Shown here in pieces: positions 33,287 to 46,112 of a stretch of 64,000 bases of DNA (position 1 is the stretch's first letter; each line of letters opens with the position of its first letter). The notes beneath the pieces were generated by a model. That model was given only the letters and a program-made list of their open reading frames with translations. It was not told the origin of the DNA and did not search any database. The translations under genes and the position numbers were made by a program. Source of the DNA: Holtermannia corniformis (Eukaryota > Basidiomycota > Tremellomycetes > Holtermanniales); NCBI GenBank assembly GCA_001599935.1, contig BCIJ01000018.1, forward strand, positions 217,590 to 281,589, written 5' to 3'.

Positions 33287-36200
33287 ATGCCAGCAAAGTC
33301 GTCCTACTTTGCGACCTACTACCAGTCACAAGCGTCGCCGACATCGCCTGCATCGTCGAGCTCGGCACCGCTAGTCCCCACAAAAGACGAGGATCAGTTG
33401 CCCGATGTCCCGGTCTCGCCTTCAGCCGCAACAGACCACGACGCGCACCCTAGCAATGTATCGCGTCAAAAGTCGACTTCGACCAAATCACATCACTCGA
33501 CTAGTTCGAGCGTGTGGACAACGTCGAGTGCGCGACATGTGGTGCAGTCCATCCAAGGCATCGCTGTACGCGCTAGGAGGGCCAGTGCAACTAGTCAGGT
33601 TCTGCTTGGCATTGGTTCTCGTTCGGGGACTGCAACGCCGCTCAACTCTGCGCCACTGGATCCGCCTCGAACAGCAACATCCAACGAAGGCGACGACAGT
33701 GGCGAGCTGGACCCCACCATGCTCGGTGCGATGCAGTGGCCTCAACCGCCTAGCAGTCATCCCGCGTCACAAGCATCGCGATCCGTGACCCCGCTGTCTG
33801 TTGGCGGCCAAGCCATCCCGAGCCCCCTTCCCATCTACCCTTTCCTTCAATCCGACCCCGTCGCGTCCTCATCCTCGGGCTCCGCTTCAGGCTCACGGAG
33901 TCTTCCCTTGCCACACGCCACGCACTTTTATCAAGCCAGCTCAACAGAAGTCAACGTGCCCGATATCGACCCTCGTGATCTACGCTGGGGCGTTACTTCG
34001 CCTGGAGCATCCACAACACGCTTCTCGGGCTTCACGACCAAGACCTCTTTCAGTGTTGACGCGTGGTCCGACGCCGCGGCCAAAGGGTCGAGCTCTCCGC
34101 ACACGGTCACGGAGTTTGAGTTCAATCGACAACATGGGCGTTCGCCGTCAAACGAGACGGCTACAACTGGTCGGGCGGTGCAGGGCCGCGATAGCTTTTC
34201 TAGCTTTGCGAGCAAGCTTGCTCGCACGTTGAGTGCGAAATCGAGCAAGTCGGCGCGATCAAAGAAGAGCTCGAAGCGCGGGTCGGGCTCGGCGTCTATC
34301 AAGAGTGCTGCAGGCATCGGATGGGAGCCTCCCGGGATGTATCCCTTCATCGACGGTGAAGCGGTCCGACTGGGTCCACGAGATCTAGAAGACGTGCGGA
34401 AACGCGAGGAACGTCTTGGGCTGTCGGCTTTGGTGGGCCGGGCCAGAGTCATGGAAAAGATGCTGAAGGACGGCAAACGGGTTCGTGCGCTCAACGCCCT
34501 CAGACTAGACTCACCAAAGTGTAGATCAGCAATCCCGAAGCGCTCGGCTTACCAGCGGGCTATGTTCACTATCCCGCTCTCTCGGCCGCCCGTGGGCCAT
34601 TTTCAATCCACCCTCGACCGCCCAGCGCCCAATCGTTACGCAAGACTCCTTCCAGCAGCCATTCGGCTACGCGGTCCGACTCGCGCAAGAGCAGTCCCAG
34701 CGTCAAGCGGACGTCGATCAAGTCGGCCAAGTCGAAGCGGCTGTCCAACAAGACGGACAAGGACCGAGGTGACATCTTCACCGAGCTCGGTGAGGGCGAC
34801 GAAGCGGATAGCATTGATCAACGGCCGGGCCTCATTGTGCATCGAGAGGAGGACCCGCCGCCGGTCCCACTCAAACATGGACGCAAGCCGTCTTATATGT
34901 GCTGTTCAGACATTGCCGAGGAGAAGTCACCCGCTTTTACCGAGGAAAAAGTGTTCGATTTGACACGCGGTGGCCCGCACTTGCATACGCGGAAGATCAG
35001 GGTCGAGCACGACGGTTGGCAAGAGAAGCGCGCGTCGAGGCTCAGTCAGATGTCAACGTGGGCAAAGAGGCAGCGTCGGTGGCGGATAGCCATCGTGCTC
35101 GGCATCGCCATTGTCATTGTCCTTTTGACAGGCTTGCTAGCGGGGTTGCTGACTCGCGGCAAAGACGAGGGTGGGCCGACGCCTTCGATTGTCCCTACAG
35201 GCGGGTGTCCGAGTGGCAAAGTTGGGTCGTCATGCTCGATCGGTACGTTACCTGACTCGTCGAGGCATGCTGACGTGCGGCAGATTCAGCGTGTACGGGG
35301 TCACCAGCGGTCAGCAAAGCGCTGGTAGACCTACTGCCTCAAGTTTCTTCGTCGTTCGGGCAGACAACCACAGCCAGCCAGCTCAGCTCAATCTTGACCG
35401 CGATGGGCGTGCCAGCTTCGGGGGCCGACTGCTCGCAGCAAGCTCTACTTGTCGACGTTGGGACTGGCCTGATCACTGCCGAGTCGCGTTCGTCGCTTGC
35501 GTGGGCGCAAGCCGCTGTGCTGTGGCAGCTCATCAGGAGCGAGAACCCAGTATCAACCGGTCAACTCAAGGATGATATCAAAGCACTTGAACGGACCGAT
35601 GCTGGCGCCGTCGCATCTGGCGTATCGATCATCGAAGCTCGGGCTCTGGGGCGAGTGGTGGAGTTTGAGAACTGGGTGCTCGACTTTGACACGCAGACTG
35701 TGGTCCCTCGCAACGTCTCATGGCAAGATGTGGCGCAGCCGACGCCGTTCCAAGTCTCCTTGGCTGCTGCTACTTTAGAGACGCTCGATCGAATGGCGAG
35801 CTACAGCCGGGGTGAGTTGAGTCCTGTGATATGACTACGATGCTGATAGCTTGATAGCGTCATCATCGCAGAGGTCAACGGCGCTGTCTCGGTATTGGGT
35901 CGGCCCACTGTCACAGCCAATCGACGCACTAGACGGCTTCGTCGACGCCTTGCGCGCATCCCCCGTTTTGCTACCTTTCGACGGCAGCGCAAGTGTCGAC
36001 GGGGTGGACCTCGTCAACCAGCTAACCAACGCTTCGGTATCGTTCCCACCTGCGTCATCCTGCCTCGCTACATACGACGAAACAGAACGCGCCGCTCTAC
36101 GAAGCGTCGAAGGGACCACGTTCGGGCTCAACTCGACGCTTGCAGACTCGTGCGCCCCACGTCCGATCTACGGTCTGCTCAATCCCTTCCGTCTGCGCGC

Positions 36201-36873
36201 TCCATTCCTCGAACCAAACCAAGGCCGACCAAGCCAAGCGCTGGTCGTCAACGAAGATGTCAAGTCACGGCTTGTCATCCACCACGGCAGCCTTCTCACC
36301 TCGCGCATCCCCTCTCTCAGCGACAATGATCCACGCGAGTGGGGCACACTCGCAGATATGGAGCACGTCGTCTTATCCTGGCTTCGTGCATTCCCATCGC
36401 CAGACGCCGCCCGCGAGGCGATTGCGTACATTTCATCCGCCGATAGTCCCATTGCCGCCCCGCCAGAGTTCGCATCCACCACTGCTATCCCCACACTCGA
36501 GGTCGCGCTGTTCGGCGACTCGCTCATCTCGACAACAAACTTTACCATCTCACTCGTGTCCGACTCGAGCTCGCATCTGTTCTACGGCTCGGATCAGGCT
36601 AGCAGACTTCGCTCGTGGGCTTTACAGTCGACCAACGGCGGACCTCCGGTTGGTACCGTTTCGCCCGCAATCGTCTGGGCTGCCAACGCGACCACGGCCG
36701 AGTGCTTCATCGAGCAAACGACTGGCGATGCCGCGTTCGACAAGGTCTTTGCCAACGCATCCGCGTTGATCCAGAGAACCAAAGTTGCCGGCACCATCGC
36801 AGGCGAGACCGAGACGCAAACAGTGCTGGAAAGCCTGCGCGAAGCAGGGCTAGCTGCGAACGGGACAATGTAA
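33287..36873 (+). CDS. Large type II membrane protein with extracellular domain, conserved unknown
   Basis: The ATG at 33287 opens MPAKSSYFATYYQSQASPTS. About 570 residues of Ser-rich cytosolic sequence follow, including basic KSSKSARSKKSSKRGSGSAS and GWEPPGMYPFIDGEAVRLGP. After an intron at about 34480-34523, which changes frame, come NPEALGLPAGYVHYPALS and a single membrane helix RIAIVLGIAIVIVLLTGLLA. The lumenal/extracellular part of about 590 residues begins GGCPSGKVGSSCSIDSACTG and has several Cys and N-glycosylation sequons (NASVSF, NSTLAD, NFTISL, NATTAE). Two introns (35243-35284 and about 35813-35860) interrupt it. Similar architecture occurs widely in basidiomycete genomes without assigned function, as I recall; I cannot name a domain. 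Confidence 0.8.
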
Positions 36874-36923
36874 CTGCACGAGTGCATCTAGGTGTACGTA
36901 TGACAACAACATTATAACGAGTG

Positions 36924-39191
36924 CTACGACACGAGGATGAATACCAAGAACTGTATGCATCGTGTCAGTGCGTCTTTTGGACTAACGCGGTGCGCGACTC
37001 ACGAAGATGATGATGACGCCAAAGATCTTGAGCATGAGCCAGCGATTGGATGTGACGGACGCGTAGTATTTCAAGAGTTCGCGCTGGGCGCCTGTAACGT
37101 TTCTGTGGGTGTAAGCGACGGCACTAAGATCGGAACAAACACATTTGCGAGACGCGATACTGCCAAGCGCAAATCACCGCTCACACGGCCCAAGCAAGCG
37201 ACGGCACTAGGGTGCTACACTGCAAGCTAGCATCGTGCGGGCAGGCACCAAGCCCTGCGCCGACGTCGCGCGCCACGCATAGCGCAGTGATAAAGTAGTG
37301 ATGCTCTGCGCTTGACGCTGACAGCGGGCTAGCTGTCCTTGTCCACGCTGAAGCGAGCGCTACAAGGAGCGTGAAGTTGTACGGCCCCTCGTAAGCCACC
37401 CGGAGCGTAAATACTCGAACATACAGCGACTCGTGCGAGTCAAGGCACGAACAGGGACATCAATCGTCGGTACTGCGCCCGTATGTTGAACATGGTCTTC
37501 GCGCGGGAATGCCTGCTCCTCGCACAGGGTTTCGACACCGCGCAATGGAGCAGACATTACTGACGATCTCTCGATCTCGTTCAGCATCTAGCCACTGCCG
37601 GAGCTCCAGCTCCGACGAGCTATTCAGCAATCTTCCGCTGCGCAACGCGGCGAGGCCTGAAGCTCGTCCATATAGCAAGACTAAGGATCCAGCGCAGTGC
37701 GGTTCTTCGAGCTGGCGTTGAGACTCGGTCACTGTACGCGGCGCATCATGAGAGTGGAATCTGATCAGACCGCGCAGGACTGATCGGCGCTTACAAGCCT
37801 AAGGGAGCTAGCAGGTGAGATTCGGTCGCTGCACGCTTGACCACTGCGCTCGCACGATCCAGACGGCAGCGCGTACGTCGGTAGATCGCGGAAGCTGGGT
37901 ATGCCGTGCAGAACGTGTTCCAACTACGACCACGTTGAAGCTAGCGAGCAGTACCCGTCGCTGCACATATCCCACCACAGCGCTCGCAGCGCGCGACACG
38001 CTGACGACGGCTTGACTTTGTTTCGCGCGGCCCAGACCACTCGACAGGGCAACCTCGTGCTTTCGCTCACAGTAGACTCACGCGGCGATATCCGTCGTAT
38101 CAGCATCGATCCTCTGTACCGTCTCGCGCTGTTCTGCGACCATGCCAGCCAATTGGCTAAAGATCTGACCGAGTTCTGCGATGGTGGATTCGATGGATTC
38201 GATGGCGGTTGAACGGGATTGGATGTACGTGTCCTGGAGGTGTGAGTGGAGGGAACCGAAGCAGACGGGATGGACAAACCTGTTGTTCTACCAGCTGCAT
38301 CTGCATAAACCCGTCCTGGGCACTGCCGGGCCTCGCGATCCCGCTCTCGCCGCCGTCGCCATCGATATCGAGCGCGAGGTAGTCTCCGTTGGTGTGTGCG
38401 CGGCCTTTGCCTTTGCGATCGGGTGGGAAAGATGAACCGGGCCCTGTGGGTGGGTTGAACAGGACTGAATCTGGCGAGGGGTGTTAGCTGGTGTACGGAG
38501 GGAGGGGACGCACTGGTTGGTGGAGCCGGCAGGGACGCGCTTGAAGTCGTGTGCATAAACTGCTCTGTCCGATCTTTGGACGCTTTCATATTCTACCCAG
38601 GTTCAGTCTCGCAGCGTGTACCGGAGCCAAGCGACAAGGCACCAACCTGGGTCCGGAGCTCCAACACATCTTTAAAGCCCATGCCCATGTTGGCCAACCG
38701 GCTCTGCAGCAGCATGACGACGTTGGAGTTGTGTTCCTCGACTTGGCCTTTGCCCGCCGATCCCGACGCGGCGGCCGGCTTTTGAGCGCGCACGTACGAC
38801 TGCAAGCTTGCAATCTGGGTGTTGAGCGACGAAATGTCTTGGCGGATGATATAAGTCAGTTCCGAGATCTCGATCGGGCGGTCATCGAACAGCGTCTTGC
38901 GCTTTGCGACTGGGAAGTAGCGTGGTCAGCTGCAGCTCGCGTGCTAGGGCTAGCGGACGACTGACGCTGCGCGAGCTTGTCGAGCTTGAGCGTTGTCGCG
39001 TTGATGTCTTTACCAATCTGCCCGGCCATGCGCGCAAACTCGGACTTTTTGCCGGGGCCGTGGCCATTGGCGGTGAGCAGGCGTTGCTTGTCGCGGTCTT
39101 GTGGCTTTGAGGATGACGCCGGTTGGACCTGGCGTGATTTGATGCTGTTGACGGTCGAGTGGAACTCGAGTGTCCTGTCCTTTGGTGCCAT
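36924..39191 (-). CDS. SED5: Syntaxin-5/Sed5 Golgi t-SNARE
   Basis: Qa-SNARE for ER-Golgi and intra-Golgi fusion. Start is the ATG at 39191, MAPKDRTLEFHSTVNSIKSR. The N-terminal Habc region holds FARMAGQIGKDINATTLKLD and SLNTQIASLQSYVRAQKPAA. The linker NMKASKDRTEQFMHTTSSAS matches fungal Sed5. The SNARE helix is QDGFMQMQLVEQQDTYIQSR, ESIESTIAELGQIFSQLAGM and QRIDADTTDIAANVTGAQRE, with the zero-layer Gln in LGQIF. The tail anchor is SNRWLMLKIFGVIIIFFLVF, stop at 36924-36926. Most introns are about 45-60 nt, but the one between IAA and NVTG spans 37103-38081 (979 nt). It shares a 286-bp divergent promoter with SmG. Confidence 0.93.
37103..38081 (-). other. 979-nt intron inside SED5
   Basis: The donor GTGAGT (from 38081) and the acceptor CCCACAG (to 37103) join TTDIAA to NVTGAQRELLKYY with no residue missing. 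The intron is roughly twenty times the usual length here. No tRNA, box C/D or H/ACA small RNA, transposon ends or convincing ORF were recognised inside; several short frames start with non-ATG codons. Confidence 0.8.
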
Positions 39192-39477
39192 TGTAGAGGC
39201 CAGCGAGGAGGACGAGGATGAGGATGGCAGGATGGAGCGAGCAGAGGATGGTGCAGCAAGCCGCCACTCGGAGCGTGGCGACTGACCCCCACTCTCGGCG
39301 TTTTACGGGATTATAATAAATCAAGGGGTTAAGCGGCCATCTTGTCGCGCAATCCACCCACCGCCAGCTTCCATCCACCCTAGCCATCACAGCAGGCCAG
39401 CACTCTAGCGCAAGCAGCAGCATACAACCACTGGCCACGTCAGGATCAACCACGGAAACGTACAGACTCGAAGCACC
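39192..39477 (+). promoter_or_regulatory. Divergent promoter SED5 / SmG
   Basis: 286 bp between two divergent start codons. ATTATAATAAATC near 39309-39321 is the only A/T-rich patch and may act as a TATA-like element. The SmG leader has CACCATG context. Confidence 0.4.
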
Positions 39478-39868
39478 ATGTCGCGCGCCGCTCAACCCGA
39501 ACTCAAGAGTCAGTCCTCTCTCCACCTGTCAGCTCTTGACTTTGCATGCGGTCCCGGTCGCACAAGTCTAGGCTAACAAGGCAGTCGTGACGCAGGCTGA
39601 CACTGCGTAGAATACATGGACCGCAGACTGTTCATCCACGTCCAAGGCGGCCGCAAGCTCTCGGGCGTCTTGCGCGGTTTCGACCTCTTTCTCAACCTCG
39701 TAGTTGACCAAGCGCACGAGGAGCTCGGAGGCGGTGAACGCAAGCCGTGCGGCATGGTCGTCAGTGCTCGATCCGACCTAAACGCGACGACTGACGCACA
39801 CTCAGGTTCTCCGAGGCAACTCTGTCCAATCGATCGAACTGGTCGATTCGGCAAAAGTGCATTCTTGA
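39478..39868 (+). CDS. SMX2: Small nuclear ribonucleoprotein G (SmG)
   Basis: Member of the seven-subunit Sm ring on spliceosomal snRNAs. The spliced product is about 80 residues: MSRAAQPELK, then after a 98-nt intron KYMDRRLFIHVQGGRKLSGV and LRGFDLFLNLVVDQAHEEL (Sm1 motif), then ERKPCGMVV and, after a second intron, LRGNSVQSIELVDSAKVHS (Sm2 motif with RGNSV). Length and both motifs fit SmG well. Stop is at 39866-39868. Confidence 0.93.
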
Positions 39869-40213
39869 TCCCGCGCGGGCTTGCGTCTGGGTAATGGGAA
39901 CGGCAAGGGCTCGGGCATTAGTCTCAAAACGCATGTATACATTGTACCACGCTCGGCTCGTCGCGCAACCAACTCTCTGTTGTGCAGTGTTGCTAAACCT
40001 GATCACTGCGGTGTGCTAACCGTCTCTGTCTGCGTCTACCTGGTCATCCTTCCGCAGTATAGCATACCGCACCGCACCGCGTCCTTGTCAATCACGTCGG
40101 CGACTGTACGCCTTCGGCTCCCCATCGTCTCGACTCCAACTCGAATCTGGCACGCCGCTCACTGCCTACTTGTACACTGCGCTCCTCCAAACACGCACAC
40201 GCTACATAACCAC
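39869..40213 (+). other. Tail-to-tail intergenic gap, nothing seen
   Basis: 345 bp between the ends of SmG and ALG10. It is somewhat C/A-rich on the plus strand; no gene, repeat or RNA fold was recognised. Confidence 0.4.
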
Positions 40214-41974
40214 CTACCACATGAACCGCATCCAGCCCTCCCACCCATCCCATCGAAACCGGCGCGTCAAAAACACATAAATCGTCACCGCGTTCACCAC
40301 GAGATCAAACGCGTATTCCATCGCGAGCGCGGGCGGGACGAGCTGCAGTCCGAGTCGGAGGATGATCAACGGGATCAAGAAATACCTTGGCTCGATCAAC
40401 GGTGATGGGATCAGAACAAGGGCTGTGCAGACGAGATAGCCGATGGCGTGGATTAAAGACATGTGGTGGCCTGATGGATTGGGTCAACGGAGTGGAGTGG
40501 GACGCAGGCGGACTGACGGATTCGATGGAGCCAGGCGTAGATGCAGACTAGGTAGCCTGGCGTGAGGGCGTACCGTGCGAGCGGGTAGCGCTGGAATAAC
40601 CGTTTCCAGACGTAGAAGACGTAGTGGCGGTTATCGGCTAGTAGAAAGGGGTGTTCGATCCTGGCAAGAGTTAGCGCAGCTCAGGGCGGGATGAAGCGCG
40701 TGACAGACGTGAAAAAGTGGACTGCGAGGTTGATGGGAACAAGAAGGAGCGCAAAGAGTGCGGCGCGGCTAGTACAGCTCAGTCAAGGGGCAATCGTCAT
40801 CTGTTGGACAAACCGCCATGTGCCAACCGATAGCCTCGCGGTCCCAGTGATCATCTCGCCCACACTACCACCGAGCAAGCAAGGTAGCAGCATACCCGAC
40901 GTGAACGCGACGAAATACAACAGCTGGGGGAGGTGCAGCACGGCGACGTGCATCTCTTTATGGCCTGTGTGCAGTGTCAACATGTTGGCAGCAGCATAGA
41001 GCACAGACCTAGCACGATCCCGCCGTTCCATTGGACAAAGGCGAGGAAGCTGAGAAAGACGGGGATATAAGGCGCGATCACTTTGGCCGATTGTAGCTTA
41101 TTCTTCCATGCCGTTTCGAGTATACGAGGCAGTACTGAGCGTGCATCGTCTGAGCCGAGTGTCAGCGCTGGTGTTTGCGACGCTGCCGACGTACCAAACG
41201 TCCGCACATTGGCCAAAAGGGGATCAACGGCTTGATCGCTCGACGCGTTCCAGAGCCGCAGCAGCGAGGTCGCGAGCACAAACGCGACCCAGACGACATT
41301 CGTCTGACGAAACGTCAATGAGACCAAACCGACCTATCAGGATCCGTCAGCATAGTGACAGCTCTGCGCGCTCGCACGCACCACTGCAGCAGCCAGATGC
41401 GACCGTCTCAGAGCCAACGCCCAGCAGCCCAGCACGGCCGCCAAGCTCGCCACGTCTGTATAGTACAGGTTTGAGAAGAAGAAGATCAGTGGGAAGGAGC
41501 TGATGATCTGCGCTTGCAGGGACGGGCGGAGTAGATGGGATCGCCAGGGTCGGTTACGAGTTGGCGTTGCGTGCGACGCGAGGATGGACGAGCATAGTGC
41601 TGGGATCACGATGGTACCGAGAAGAAGATTGGTGCCGCGGAGAAAGGAGGGAGTACATGGCAGTCGGAGCAGCTTGAACGGGATTGCTGATAATGCATAG
41701 CTAAAACGTCAGCACGCACGTCGATCAGCTCGTGTCAGGATCGCACAGTCCTGGCGGTGTGGTGATACTAGGATCCCAATAGGACCAGTCTCCGGCGCAG
41801 TATCGCTGCGCTTGCGGGATATGAAAGATCTCATCCTGCCCGTTCAGCGACTGGGTGCTACTGATAGCTGCAACGCACAAGGTAGGGTTCTGGCACTTGA
41901 CGCTGCACCAGTACAAACGCAAGGACGCTCGGGATAGCGGTACCGATACGCGCCATGCTGCGCCATCTTGGCAT
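40214..41974 (-). CDS. ALG10: Alpha-1,2-glucosyltransferase ALG10 (Die2)
   Basis: ER membrane enzyme that adds the terminal glucose to the lipid-linked oligosaccharide used for N-glycosylation, with dolichyl-phosphate glucose as donor. Start is the ATG at 41974: [20 protein letters not shown]. The diagnostic region is [19 protein letters not shown], then [20 protein letters not shown]. Later segments are [38 protein letters not shown] and [20 protein letters not shown], with [17 protein letters not shown] near the end. The C-terminus is [19 protein letters not shown]. Multiple hydrophobic helices and about seven introns are present. Confidence 0.92.
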
Positions 41975-42052
41975 CGTTCCGCGCGTCTCGACGTCAACGA
42001 CAAACACTCGAGGCCAACTGTGAGCGCACAGACATTGCCACGTGGACGATCA

Positions 42053-43457
<1,405 letters not shown>

Positions 43458-43633
43458 TGTGCTTTGGGAGTGCTCAACAGGTTGTTCACTCGGTAAGAGT
43501 ATGGCAAGCTCGGAAATCTCGGCGTCACGTGACAACCGATCCGCGGATCTGACCTGTGCTAGCGACGTGCTAGAGGGACCCGCCCTGCTGTCCTTGTTGC
43601 CCGTCACTGTTTCGTGGGGAGCAACAGACGGCA

Positions 43634-46064
43634 ATGTCAGGCCCATTCTCTCCACCGCCGCCAACGCCACGATCAGCCAGGGACCCACTCTTCCCTCCCG
43701 TCACTCGAGATCCCTTGGGTCGGAGCGTCAACGGCAAGCGCACGGCCGGGGACGCCGGGCTGGATTCCGCAGGTCAGTCGTCGCTCTGCGTCTGTGATAC
43801 GTTGCTGACGCACCAGCACAGACGTATCGCAGATCAGGCGCGAGCTGTCCAAAGTCCAAAGCAAGAGCCTGACGCTCGAGCGCCAGTTGTACGCCGTGGA
43901 AGCGAGGGAACGAGAGCAGGCCAAAGTTGTAGAGGAACAACGGTTGGAGATTGAGCGGCTCAAGAACGATAGGAGGGTGCTTGCTGCGTCTGAGAAGCGC
44001 GAGAAGGATACTCTGGCGCGGGAGCAGCAGCAATGGGCGGATGACCGGGTCAGCGCATATGCTTGGCTCGATGAAGCAGGGCTGAGATCATACAGGCAAA
44101 GATGCAGCGCGAGATCTCGACTCTTCGCACGACCAACTCGGAGCTTGATGGACACACGACCGAGCTGAGGCAAAAGCATAACCGGCTCGTGATGACGCAT
44201 ACGTCTCTCGTCGAGTCGGCAGAGAGCGAGCTGCAGTTGCTGCGATCGCGCGTCGCAGAGATCGAAGGCGAGCGCGATAGGCTGAAAGGCTGGGAGCGAC
44301 GCGCCGGCTCTCTTGCGATCGAGCTCGAGGAGGAGCGTCGACGAGCGGTCGAAGGCAGGATCGGGAGAGAGGACGCACAGAGCGAGCAGCAGGTGGATCT
44401 ACTCATGAAGAAGGAGTTGCATCGTCGGTCGCTCCAGCCGGTCGCGTACACAACTGACATCGCAGGCCAAGCATCTCACCTTCAGAACCTCGAACGAACA
44501 AACGTCTCACTCAAGGCCGAAGTGACCGAACTTCGACAACGGCGAGACAACGTCGAGCAAGCCCAACGAGCGGCCAAAGAAGCAGAGCGCGCCCTTCGAG
44601 ACGAGATCCGGGTGCTGCGCGATGAACTTGACCGCGCGCGTCGGGATATGGAGTGCGTCTTAGTGTCGGCGCATTCAATGCTGACAGTTGCAGCTCGCTC
44701 ACCCACACCTTTCCATCCCAACCGACCGAGGACGCCGCGACTCTGCAAAGCCGTCTCTCGGCGCTCGGTACTGCCCACGCCAAACTGACAGCGCTCGTCT
44801 CGGCGCGCGATAGCGAGCTGTTGGCGTTGACGGACCGCCATGAGCGGTTGTTGCAGGATTCCACCAGCCAGGTTCTGTCATTGACTAGACGGGTACAAGA
44901 CGCCGAGCGCGAGCTGCGGTGGGCCAACGAGGGTCGGAACAGTGCCGAGAGGCGGGAGGAGATGGCAAAGAAAGAGGTGATGGCCCTTCGCGCGATCGAG
45001 GTGGGTTGTCGTCCATCAGCCGTCGCAAAGACTGATCGAGGCTCAGCTTCGGTCTGGCTCGGGCGAATCCTCTCGTACCGGCGGAGATCTCTCTACACGG
45101 GTCAAGGAGCTCGAACTCCTCGTGCAAGAGTACAAAACGGAACTCGAACAGGTCGCGCGCGACTCGCGCAACGTCCAAGACGAGCTCACGGCCGGCGCGG
45201 GCCTCGTCAACCAGAGCGTCCTCGCCACTGCCGAAACCCGAATCGCGGCTCTGGAAAAAGAGATCCAAGAGCTCGAAGGCACGATCGATGCCCTCACGCA
45301 AGCCAACACGTCGCTCGACGTTGAAGTCTCGGCTCTGATGCGCCGCGTCGCGAGCGGAGAACACAACCCGGAGCGCGAGAGGTGCCTCGAGCTGAAAGAC
45401 AACCCTGCTTCGCGGGCGCGTGCGATCCGACAGCAGATATTGGATGACTTGAAGGCGGAGAACAAGGCGCTGCTGGAGCGCGTGTCGGCTTCGGCGGGCC
45501 AAGGTTCGGTCCCGCGCGAGACGTACGATCGGTTGGTGAAAGAGGGCGAGGAGCGCGAGGCGGCGCACGCCAAGCGGTTGCAGAGGCTCAAAGAGGTCGG
45601 TTGTGCTTTGTCTCTGACACGACAGAGTGCTGATGCAGCTGCCACAGACATTCGGCAGCAAGTCGAAAGAGTTCCTCGAGGCCGTCTACTCGCTCCTCGG
45701 CTGGCGGATCCGATTCGACGAGTCGGGCGCCGATATCCGGCTGACCTCGATGTGAGCTACCGCACGTAGGCAGAGCTGACGAGGCCAGGTACGCGCCAAA
45801 AGGCAAGATGGGCTTGACACTCAAGTTTACCTCGAACGAGGGCCATTTCGGGACGATGCAGATGATTGGCGGCATGGCGCGCGGGCTCGAGCAGGCGCGT
45901 GATTTCTGGATCGCAGAGCGCCAGAGCGTGCCGGGCTTTTTGGCTCAGGTCACGTCAGAATGCTTCGAGAAGACGACGGTGGGTGATGGATCAAGTGCAT
46001 GGTGCGTGGCTGACACGGCGCTACGTAGATGGGCCGAGCGGCGGGTTATGTTGGATTGGGATGA
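43634..46064 (+). CDS. MAD1: Spindle assembly checkpoint protein Mad1
   Basis: Coiled-coil scaffold that brings Mad2 to unattached kinetochores. Start is the ATG at 43634 (MSGPFSPPPPTPRSARDPLF). After the first intron long coiled coils follow: QIRRELSKVQSKSLTLERQL, REREQAKVVEEQRLEIERLK and LQLLRSRVAEIEGERDRLKG. RLKE at the end of the coiled coil matches the Bub1-binding RLK motif. The C-terminal RWD-like domain reads KSKEFLEAVYSLLGWRIRFD, ESGADIRLTSMYAPKGKMGL, TLKFTSNEGHFGTMQMIGGM and GFLAQVTSECFEKTTMGRAA. Stop is at 46062-46064. At least eight introns are needed. It is tail-to-tail with cyclophilin H, 48 bp away. Confidence 0.93.
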
Positions 46065-46112
46065 TGGGCTAGGGCTAGGTTGGGTGATAATCATGAGTAC
46101 ATTGCAAGCTTG

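Noticed and set aside
43458..43688. Upstream extension of deoxyhypusine synthase
   Set aside because: It would overlap the MAD1 start region and adds 77 residues not seen in the family; the ATG at 43457 fits the usual N-terminus.
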